Assembly (NCBI RefSeq): GCF_000473365.1
Contig: NZ_KI421517.1
Coordinates: 2,505,504-2,569,503, forward strand
From: Adhaeribacter aquaticus DSM 16391
GTDB lineage: Bacteria; Bacteroidota; Bacteroidia; Cytophagales; Hymenobacteraceae
Direction of reading: 5' to 3'
DNA length: 64,000 nt
Below are positions 43,704 through 50,799 of the stretch, in pieces (position 1 is the first letter of the stretch; each line of letters starts with the position of its first letter). The position numbers and the translations under genes were made by a program. The notes under the pieces were generated by a model. The model worked only from the letters and a program-made list of their open reading frames with translations, did no database searches and was not told the DNA's origin.

Positions 43704-44318
43704 TTATTCTACTTCGGTAACTTCTTTGTATTTATTTATTAGTTTATGCCCTTTTAAAGAGGCAATTCCCATCATAAAATGATCCAGTATGGCTAATTGC
43801 ACCTTTTGCATGTTAAACTGGTCAGGCGGAAAAAACTCCGGGTTAAAGCTATGCTCGGTTTGCAGCAAGCGCAGTCTGGCCAAAATCTCTATATCAATAT
43901 CGCTGCGGTATAAACCTTCTTCTATGCCTCTTTTTAAATTTGCTACTATCTGCTGAAAGAGGACGTTATTTTTATGATCAACCCACAATTGGTAAGCTTT
44001 GGGGTGATACTTCTGTAAATCATAAAAAACCGAATGATGAACCCCGGCTAACCGCTTCCGCATCATGCCCATGATATTAAAAAGTTCTTCCACCGCATTC
44101 TGTGCCTCCACTGAAAATTGCTGGCAATCCTGGTTCATATCACCTAAATAAGCCTGCAGGGCTGCCCCTACAATTTCATCTTTGTTCTGAAACCACTTAT
44201 AAATCGTTTTTTTTGAGGCCCCCAGTTTCAAGGCTATATCATCCATCGATACACTCTTGATGCCCCTGTTCAAAAACAACTTAAAGGACTCAACTAAAAT
44301 TTTTTCCTTGATCTCCAT
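43704..44318 (-). CDS. TetR-family regulator of the efflux operon
   Basis: 204 residues. The N-terminal DNA-binding domain EKILVESFKLFLNRGIKSVS, then MDDIALKLGASKKTIYKWFQ, NKDEIVGAAL, is a standard TetR helix-turn-helix. The C-terminal ~150 residues form the ligand domain, with no strong homologue recognised. First gene of the efflux operon, so it probably represses its own promoter upstream of 44318 and is released by an export substrate (inference). Divergent from pheS. Confidence 0.92.
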   Translation of the reverse strand: MEIKEKILVESFKLFLNRGIKSVSMDDIALKLGASKKTIYKWFQNKDEIVGAALQAYLGDMNQDCQQFSVEAQNAVEELFNIMGMMRKRLAGVHHSVFYDLQKYHPKAYQLWVDHKNNVLFQQIVANLKRGIEEGLYRSDIDIEILARLRLLQTEHSFNPEFFPPDQFNMQKVQLAILDHFMMGIASLKGHKLINKYKEVTEVE

Positions 44319-44613
44319 CCAGCTTTAAAATCTCAGCACGAAACTATAGAAACTTTTTTTGTTTCCCAAGTTTCCATCAAAATTTTTATATCTTTTAAAG
44401 AAAAACCATACTATTCCAAAGATTACGCAGGCACAAATGTGATTATCAGATTGCTTTAGGAAAAATAAAAATCCTTTAAAAGGTAAATTTTATCCCTGAA
44501 TGACCGAAATGGGCGGATGAACCACGAAAAATAAATCAGGGAAAAATATATCAATTGCACCAATACCGCTTAGGCTCTGGATAAAACCGGATTACTGCCT
44601 ATATTTGCATATT
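44319..44613. other. Divergent region between the efflux operon and pheS
   Basis: 295 bases with both promoters. For pheS a TATATTTG box (44600-44607) lies only six bases before the ATG. For the TetR side no exact box or clear palindromic operator is visible in the first 100 bases. Confidence 0.45.
44600..44607 (+). promoter_or_regulatory. TAnnTTTG -7 box close to the pheS start
   Basis: TATATTTG matches the Bacteroidota -7 box exactly and ends six bases before the pheS ATG (44614). If functional, transcription would begin at or next to the start codon, giving a leaderless message. Confidence 0.5.
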
Positions 44614-45627
44614 ATGTTTGAGAAAGTAACGAAAATAGCCCAAGAAGTTGCTGCTTTTGACATCAGCAATAAAGAGCAACTGGAGCAGTTCCGCATTTTA
44701 TATACCGGTCGCAAGGGCCAGATAGCCGACCTGTTTGACGATATCAAAAATATTGCGCCTGACCAACGAAAAGCTTACGGCCAGGAAGTAAATAAATTAA
44801 AAGAACAGGCTCAGGCAAAATTCACCCAGGCCCTGGAGCAGTTAGATGCTTCCGTGGGCAATTTCGAATTAGCCATTGATTTCAGCTTACCACCGGTACC
44901 CCATACCATGGGTACCCGCCACCCGCTTTCGGTCGTGCGCGAAGAAATCATCCGCATTTTCGAACGCTTAGGCTTCAACTTGTCCGAAGGTCCCGAAATA
45001 GAAGATGACTGGCATAACTTTACGGCCCTGAACTTCCCCGAGAACCACCCGGCCCGCGACATGCAGGACACGTTCTTTGTAGAAGGCGATATGTTGTTGC
45101 GTACGCATACCTCCAGTGTACAGGTACGGGTCATGGAAAACGAGAAACCGCCTATCCGCACCTTATCCCCGGGACGGGTGTACCGCAACGAAGCTATATC
45201 AGCCCGGGCACACTGCGTTTTCCACCAGATAGAAGGTTTGTTTATTGATGAAAACGTCAGCTTTGCCGACCTGAAACAAACGCTATATTACTTTGTGCAG
45301 GAAATGTTTGGCAAAGAAACTAAAATCCGTTTCCGGCCCTCCTTTTTCCCATTTACTGAACCCAGTGCCGAAATAGATATTTCCTGCCTTATCTGTAAAG
45401 GAACGGGCTGTAATATCTGCAAGCATACCGGCTGGGTAGAAATTGGCGGCTCCGGCATGGTAGACCCGGAAGTGCTTAAAAATTGTAACATAGATCCGGA
45501 GAAATATTCTGGTTTCGCTTTTGGAATGGGTATCGAACGCATCACCATGCTGAAATACCAGATTAAAGATTTACGCTTATTCACCGAAAACGACATTCGC
45601 TTCCTGCGGCAGTTTGAGTCGTTATAG
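44614..45627 (+). CDS. pheS: Phenylalanyl-tRNA synthetase alpha subunit
   Basis: 337 residues from ATG 44614 (MFEKVTKIAQEV); a TTG at 44605 is in frame but unlikely. Coiled N-terminal arm (~1-85), then the class II core: PPVPHTMGTRHPLSVVREEI, EDDWHNFTALNFPENHPARD (motif 1), DMLLRTHTSSVQVRVME (motif 2), FRPSFFPFTEPSAEIDISCL and FAFGMGIERITMLKYQIKDL (motif 3). A C-x2-C pair, a further Cys and CNICKHTGW lie between. It charges tRNA-Phe together with PheT, not in the window. Followed by a terminator. Confidence 0.97.
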   Translation: MFEKVTKIAQEVAAFDISNKEQLEQFRILYTGRKGQIADLFDDIKNIAPDQRKAYGQEVNKLKEQAQAKFTQALEQLDASVGNFELAIDFSLPPVPHTMGTRHPLSVVREEIIRIFERLGFNLSEGPEIEDDWHNFTALNFPENHPARDMQDTFFVEGDMLLRTHTSSVQVRVMENEKPPIRTLSPGRVYRNEAISARAHCVFHQIEGLFIDENVSFADLKQTLYYFVQEMFGKETKIRFRPSFFPFTEPSAEIDISCLICKGTGCNICKHTGWVEIGGSGMVDPEVLKNCNIDPEKYSGFAFGMGIERITMLKYQIKDLRLFTENDIRFLRQFESL

Positions 45628-45647
45628 GTGATAAAAGTTAAGAAATA

Positions 45648-45686
45648 AAAAGCCAGCCGGTATATTCAAAATAACGGCTGGCTTTT
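45648..45686 (+). terminator. pheS terminator
   Basis: AAAAGCCAGCCG (45648-45659) pairs perfectly with CGGCTGGCTTTT (45675-45686); loop 15. Confidence 0.85.
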
Positions 45687-45771
45687 ATCGTTTATACAGG
45701 AACCGGTTCAGGTTAAAACTTAAACAGCACCTGACCGGTATTTAAATCAAAACTTTTATCCGCTCTAACTA

Positions 45772-46188
45772 ATGCTCCGTAGGCTCTTCTTTTTTATCAG
45801 TTTACTAACGGCTGTTGCTTGCGGCAAAGATACGGTAGCCCCCCAAATCCCTTATGTGCCCGTAAACGAACAACTCAACTTAACCAACATCCAATACAAC
45901 CAACTGCGACGAGACAACGGCTACGTGTATATTAATGGTGGTTTACGCGGCCTTATTGTTATCCGACAAAATGCTAATCACTACCTGGCCATTGAGCGCA
46001 CCTGCAGTTATAAACCCGCTGATGCCTGTGCCCTGGTGAGCGTAGATCCGTCGGGTTTATTTCTGAAGTGTGGCTGCTGCAACTCCCAATTCGATTTAAC
46101 CGGCCGGGTAACCGGTGGACCGGCTGCTTACCCGCTCAGATTGTACGGCACCAGCCTCAACGGCAATTTACTGTACATCAACAACTAA
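45772..46188 (+). CDS. Rieske-like lipoprotein with altered cluster ligands
   Basis: 138 residues. The signal MLRRLFFFISLLTAVAC ends in lipobox AVAC (Cys17). The rest follows the Rieske beta-sandwich: ERTCSYKPADACALVSVD (box 1, Cys78 and Cys86) and LKCGCCNSQFDLTGRVTGGP (box 2, Cys100, 102 and 103), ending with AAYPLRLY. In true Rieske proteins each box supplies a His ligand (C-x-H and C-x-x-H). Here the first is Tyr80 and the second Cys103. So either the cluster is absent or Cys-ligated. Small outer- or inner-membrane-anchored periplasmic protein. Confidence 0.75.
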   Translation: MLRRLFFFISLLTAVACGKDTVAPQIPYVPVNEQLNLTNIQYNQLRRDNGYVYINGGLRGLIVIRQNANHYLAIERTCSYKPADACALVSVDPSGLFLKCGCCNSQFDLTGRVTGGPAAYPLRLYGTSLNGNLLYINN

Positions 46189-46241
46189 GAATAATCTTAC
46201 TCCGCTTCGAAAAAAATATTTAATTTTTTTATGCCAAATAC

Positions 46242-46272
46242 TTGCGTAGAACCGAAAACTGCCGTAATATTG
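46242..46272 (+). promoter_or_regulatory. Promoter of tRNA-Asn
   Basis: TTG (46242-46244) and TAATATTG (46265-46272), spacer 20, about 42 bases before the tRNA start. Acceptable but not exact match to the Bacteroidota consensus. Confidence 0.4.
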
Positions 46273-46314
46273 CATCACAATTCAGCAGCGCAGTAGCAAA
46301 ACTGAAAAGTAAAC

Positions 46315-46388
46315 TCCTCCTTAGCTCAGTTGGTTAGAGCACATGACTGTTAATCATGGGGTCCTTGGTTCAAGCCCAAGAGGGGGAG
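46315..46388 (+). tRNA. tRNA-Asn (anticodon GTT)
   Basis: 74 bases form a complete cloverleaf. Acceptor TCCTCCT/AGGGGGA (one G-U), D-arm TAGCTCAGTTGGTTAGAGCA, anticodon stem CATGA/TCATG around CTGTTAA (anticodon GTT), T-arm CTTGG-TTCAAGC-CCAAG. Discriminator G; the CCA end is not encoded. It stands alone, with a strong terminator directly behind. Confidence 0.96.
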
Positions 46389-46394
46389 CAAAAC

Positions 46395-46436
46395 AAAAAA
46401 GCCACTTACAAATATAAATTGTAAGTGGCTTTTTTT
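46395..46436 (+). terminator. tRNA-Asn terminator
   Basis: Perfect 19-bp stem (46395-46413 with 46418-46436), loop ATAA, six T at the end of the arm. Starts seven bases after the tRNA. Confidence 0.92.
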
Positions 46437-46741
46437 TATTCCCAATGGCAAGCGTGCTGCTCCTAAAAAAGAAAGCGTATCAACTGGTTAAAGGAATACT
46501 TAAAAACCGTTTCCTTCGCTAATTTTGTAAGAGTTGCTTCATTTAAAGGCTACAAGTCACTTATCTAATAAGTAAATTTGTAAAAGCGCTTCACTAAACT
46601 AAAATTTAATGCTCTTATAATGAACCTGATAACAAAAACAGGTCAGTGATTAAATGGTAAAAGGAACTTTTAAACCAGTATTCTATTTAAATAACTGAGC
46701 ATTATTGGCCGGAAATAAATTTATTCAAACAGAAAAAGATT
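46437..46741. other. Intergenic region with no recognised element
   Basis: About 300 bases between the tRNA terminator and the acyltransferase gene. AT-rich; no gene, hairpin or clear promoter box found. Confidence 0.4.
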
Positions 46742-47890
46742 GTGTTACTTTCTCCATCCCCTCCCAAATTAGAATCGACTACAATCCGGGAAATTCAAAA
46801 GGACAATACCTTTCAGCACATTGCAAGCTTCGATGGCATCCGAGGCTTTGCCGCTTTTCTGGTTTTGCTTCATCACGGCAGCTATGGCTTTTTCCATGGG
46901 GGCTGGATTGGCGTAGATCTTTTCTTTGTTTTAAGTGGCTACCTCATTACCTCTTTACTGCAGAACGAATACAACACTACCGGTAAAATATCCATTTCTA
47001 AGTTTTATGCCCGCCGTGCGTTACGACTCCTGCCACCCCTCTTGTTAGTCGTATTATTAGCCAATATTTTCTGGCCTTACACCAGTCATTATCCGGGTGC
47101 CGATCAAAGCACTGCTACCCTATCGGCTTTATTGTACTTTTTAAATTTTATTCCGGATAAAGTAGCGGGTAACTTAACGCATATCTGGTCTTTATCCGTG
47201 GAAGAGCATTTTTACCTGGTCTGGCCGTTTATTGCTGCCTGGTTCTTCTTTAAAACCTCCCGGCGCAACCGTATTCTATTTTTATCGGCTTTAATACTAG
47301 CCGGAGTAGCTTTTCGGATATATGCCTTTAATTCCGAAATTCAGCTTTTGAATGGTTTAATTACCGTGGATGCTTACCGGTTTACCTTATGCCGGATAGA
47401 TGGCATTTTACTAGGCGTTTTATTATCCGTAATCCTGAACAAACCAAAGTATAAAAATACCACCTTACCCAACACTACTGCCACCTTATTTTTAGCGGGA
47501 TTATTTATCTTTTTTATCACGATTCTGGTGGCTGTCGGCGAAACCAACCTGTACTGGCGCAATGGGGGCTTTATCCTGACCAATATCATCTGTGCCTTTA
47601 CCGTGTTTATAGCAGTAAAGAAGCCCAATCATTCCTTTTTAACCAACAAAGTACTTCGGTGGCTGGGGAAACGCTCCTATGGTATTTACATGTACCACTT
47701 CCCTATCTTCCTGGTACTCGAAAACCTGCGAGAGCCCGGCAATGTGAGCAACCTGCTTACAGTTACCCTGCTCCGCTTCGTAGCTTCTATTGTGGCCGCT
47801 GAGTTGTCCTACCGGTATTTAGAGCAACCTATTCTAAAATTGAAAAAGCGATATGAGGTAAATAAGCCTGAGGTTGCCAAAGCTATTTAG
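46742..47890 (+). CDS. OafA/YrhL-type membrane acyltransferase
   Basis: 382 residues from GTG 46742; there is no in-frame ATG before the first helix. FDGIRGFAAFLVLLHHGSYG (~29-48) is the acyltransferase-3 signature (R/K-G-x-A, His-His). GGWIGVDLFFVLSGYLITSL and FYARRALRLLPPLLLVVLLA follow, with ~10 membrane helices, and FLVLE/YLEQPI near the end. These enzymes move acyl groups onto surface sugars. Upstream of the exopolysaccharide cluster by 3 kb, so it may decorate that polymer (inference), though a separate gene lies between. Confidence 0.9.
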   Translation: MLLSPSPPKLESTTIREIQKDNTFQHIASFDGIRGFAAFLVLLHHGSYGFFHGGWIGVDLFFVLSGYLITSLLQNEYNTTGKISISKFYARRALRLLPPLLLVVLLANIFWPYTSHYPGADQSTATLSALLYFLNFIPDKVAGNLTHIWSLSVEEHFYLVWPFIAAWFFFKTSRRNRILFLSALILAGVAFRIYAFNSEIQLLNGLITVDAYRFTLCRIDGILLGVLLSVILNKPKYKNTTLPNTTATLFLAGLFIFFITILVAVGETNLYWRNGGFILTNIICAFTVFIAVKKPNHSFLTNKVLRWLGKRSYGIYMYHFPIFLVLENLREPGNVSNLLTVTLLRFVASIVAAELSYRYLEQPILKLKKRYEVNKPEVAKAI

Positions 47891-47916
47891 TGATCTTCAG
47901 AAGAATAGCTGCCGGT

Positions 47917-49329
47917 CTAAGGCTTAGTGGCTTTTTTACTAAAGCTTACGCCAAAGAAGCCGTCCAGCTGTTTACTCTTTCCTAATGCCGTAAATAAGCT
48001 CCCGGACCCAATAAATACGGGTCCAAAACGCAAAGCTAAGCCAGCCTGCATTTTACTTAAAGGATTATAACTTAAAGGCAGAAAAACACCTACTCTATCA
48101 TTTTCATACCGAGGCGTAAGTGCATAAAAGCTATAGGTATAAATGGCTGCAGGAGATCCTATCTTTCGCAAGTTTTCCTGCGCCTCGAAATTTACAAAGA
48201 ACCCTTTATCAAGATTATAATCAACAGACCAATTCAAGGTAGTGGGCAAACCAATTCTATAAGACGTTGTAGCTACGGCTGTTTCTTTAAAATAAGCCGG
48301 ATATTTATCAAAAACACTCGCCGCCTTGTTAAACTCTGAGCCACTTAATCCTTCGTGAAAGTAAAATTGTTTATTAGCGGGTATACTTACATCATAATTT
48401 ATACTATATTTAGAATCGGGTTGAAAAGCCACTGCACCTATATCATTTAGAGCAAGTGCAAATTTTAGCAGATAAGTCTTCTTTTCTTCTCTTGAATGAA
48501 ATTCGTAACTAAACCCTATATCAGCCCCAAGACCTCCTTTTCTCATTTTAAAGAGATCAAACAATCCTATATGGTTCAAAGATTTACCAGCAGTCCTTGT
48601 ACTTAAAACTCCACTAGCATCTGTTAAATAGGAATCCGGCAGTTGCTTATTATACCTTACTGTTCCATTGAACTCCTCTATTGCCAAGCTGGCATTACTA
48701 ACACCCGAAATATACTTAACATTTACTCCTCCTCTTAATTGATGCGCCCCTTTTTCCCATATTTTATCTGCCCAACCTAAAACCAACTCATTTAACATTG
48801 TATTATTAGCCCTCATAAATAATTTAGGACCAACCGTATAAGGGTGAGAAACCATTTCTACTCCATGATCATCAATATCGGCTATGATTCTTCCATCTAG
48901 ATTGTATCCATTTACATAAAGCCGCGAACGAGTAGAAAAAGAAAGTACTCCAATTTTGGGAGTACGCCACATAACCGCTGGCCCAAGCATTTCTGCAGAA
49001 GCAAAAACAAAAGTATTTTTGGAACTACTTACCCATTTTTCTTTAAGGGTTTCTGTTGTTAACCTAGGTAAACTGCTCCAATTTAAAGATGCATTAGAAC
49101 CAGCCAGATTTCCTTGAAATGAGAAAATATGAACGGACCACTTATCCGGCATATCAGCCTTAAAAGCAGGATTAACCAATTGTTTTACAAATCCTACTTT
49201 ATTACTAGTTCGAATTCCAGCAAAGTTTTGGGCATACGATCTATTAATAAAAAATAGAATTAGTAGTAAAGAAGCTACATAATGCATACTAATATGGGGA
49301 TGCCTAATATAAGATGAGGCTATATTCAC
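47917..49329 (-). CDS. Outer-membrane protein of DUF5723 type
   Basis: 470 residues. The N-terminal extension to a second Met is followed by MHYVASLLLILFFINRSYAQ; ATG at 49287 (MHYVAS) may be the real start. A beta-rich body follows: KNTFVFASAEMLGPAVMWRT, GVLSFSTRSRLYVNGYNLD, ADIGFSYEFHSREEKKTYLL, ending MQAGLALRFGPVFIGSGSLF. This resembles the Bacteroidota DUF5723 family of outer-membrane barrels often found near surface-structure genes. Function unknown. Confidence 0.7.
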   Translation of the reverse strand: MNIASSYIRHPHISMHYVASLLLILFFINRSYAQNFAGIRTSNKVGFVKQLVNPAFKADMPDKWSVHIFSFQGNLAGSNASLNWSSLPRLTTETLKEKWVSSSKNTFVFASAEMLGPAVMWRTPKIGVLSFSTRSRLYVNGYNLDGRIIADIDDHGVEMVSHPYTVGPKLFMRANNTMLNELVLGWADKIWEKGAHQLRGGVNVKYISGVSNASLAIEEFNGTVRYNKQLPDSYLTDASGVLSTRTAGKSLNHIGLFDLFKMRKGGLGADIGFSYEFHSREEKKTYLLKFALALNDIGAVAFQPDSKYSINYDVSIPANKQFYFHEGLSGSEFNKAASVFDKYPAYFKETAVATTSYRIGLPTTLNWSVDYNLDKGFFVNFEAQENLRKIGSPAAIYTYSFYALTPRYENDRVGVFLPLSYNPLSKMQAGLALRFGPVFIGSGSLFTALGKSKQLDGFFGVSFSKKATKP

Positions 49330-50002
49330 AGATTTATTAGTTCAGAAAAAATGGATTACCATTTTAATTATGCAAATTTACCTGTTATTATCCGTAACTA
49401 GTATGAATGAAGCGATAATTAAATACGAACTTCATATTCTTCCTTACTTAAGGACTTTTAGAAAAATGTAAAAATTTTAAGTAAGAAATAACACCTTAGC
49501 TCAGAATACCCCTATAAAACATAATAAATTTGATGAGGAGCAAATTCATAAAAAATAAAATTTATTTTATGAGTGAAAATTTAATAGGTATAAAATCTTT
49601 CTTTGAGTCAAGCCTACATAATAACAGCTTAAAAGAAAATAACTTCTTCATAGAGAGAAACAATAAACAAATAATTTAGATTTTTCTCCTTTTTTATTTA
49701 CCTCTAGTAAGGCTACTTAATGAGCATAAAAAAAAGGACTTGAGAAGTCAATTTTTTCCTAACAAATGGAATTTAATGAGGTTTACAATTGTATATACTA
49801 CGCTTAGCAAAAGGTGCAATTTTAAATTTTTTTCTATAAAGAAAGAACTTAATTATAAGATTTATATATTTTTAACTAAATCTTTAATTTTTTTATACTA
49901 ATTTTTTTTTTATAAATTGCAATACGTTTATTAACTAATAAGGTTTTAAAAATATAAATTTTTTATTATAAACTAAGTCTGGTGTATACTTTGTATTACA
50001 AA
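49330..50002. other. AT-rich upstream region of the polysaccharide cluster
   Basis: Nearly 670 bases, among the most AT-rich of the window, between a minus-strand gene and the first cluster gene. No gene. Likely holds the cluster promoter. Long T-tracts at 49885-49912 and a TATAAATTG string at 49911 could be part of it. Nothing firmer. Confidence 0.4.
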
Positions 50003-50788
50003 ATGAAATTAAACTACTTTCTGTTAGTTGCCATTATTTTCAACTTTTCATGTACGCCTAGAAATCTGGCTTACTTTAGTGACTTAAAACAAAATACGGC
50101 TTACGAAGAAGCAATATTAAACGATATAGATCCTAAGATTCAAACTTATGATTTGCTAAGCATAACTGTAACCAGTTTAAACCCTGAAGCAAATGCATTG
50201 TTTAATACAGGGGTGGCAGCCCAAGCCAAAACAATTACAGATTTTAGTTTATCCAGAAGTAATAATAGTGAATTGGCCAGAGAAGGTTACTTAGTAGACA
50301 AAACCGGTAGTATTGATTTTCCTGTTTTAGGAAAGATAAAACTGGTAGGCCTTACCAAAACTCAGGCTACAGAAATGTTAAAAAACCAGCTAAAACTTCA
50401 TCTAAAAGATCCTATAATAAATGTACGTTTTCTGAATTTCAAAATAACTGTAGTAGGTGAAGTTAATCGACCGGCTACTTTTAGCATTCCTTCCGAAAGA
50501 ATCAATATCCTCGAAGCATTGGGTATGGCCGGCGACATGACAGCTTTTGGAAAAAGGGAAAATGTATTAATAATACGTGAGGAAAATGGAATACGTAAGA
50601 TGACACGCCTTAACCTGAATAACAAGGAAATTCTAAATTCACCTTATTTTTATCTGCAGCAAAATGATGTGATTTATATAGAACCGGATAAGATGAAACA
50701 GGTGCAGGCGAGTACGAATACCCGAACAATATCTATTATTGCTTCATTGACCACATTGCTCATAGTTGTTGCCTCAAGATTATTATAA
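50003..50788 (+). CDS. Polysaccharide export lipoprotein (Wza-like)
   Basis: About 261 residues from ATG 50003 (MKLNYFLLVAIIFNFSC), lipidated at Cys17; a GTG at 49982 is less likely. IQTYDLLSITVTSLNPEANA (~47-66) and REGYLVDKTGSIDFPVLGKI (~95-114) form the polysaccharide-export domain. VGEVNRPATFSIPSERINIL, EALGMAGDMTAFGKRENVLI form the SLBB domain. A last membrane helix (ISIIASLTTLLIVVASRLL) is Bacteroidota-typical. Exports the polymer through the outer membrane together with the kinase 11 bases downstream. Confidence 0.93.
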   Translation: MKLNYFLLVAIIFNFSCTPRNLAYFSDLKQNTAYEEAILNDIDPKIQTYDLLSITVTSLNPEANALFNTGVAAQAKTITDFSLSRSNNSELAREGYLVDKTGSIDFPVLGKIKLVGLTKTQATEMLKNQLKLHLKDPIINVRFLNFKITVVGEVNRPATFSIPSERINILEALGMAGDMTAFGKRENVLIIREENGIRKMTRLNLNNKEILNSPYFYLQQNDVIYIEPDKMKQVQASTNTRTISIIASLTTLLIVVASRLL

Positions 50789-50799
50789 ATTATATTTCC

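Noticed and set aside
46742-47890. Assigning the OafA-type acyltransferase to the polysaccharide cluster
   Set aside because: A minus-strand gene and about 650 bases of non-coding DNA lie between, so a link is possible but unsupported.
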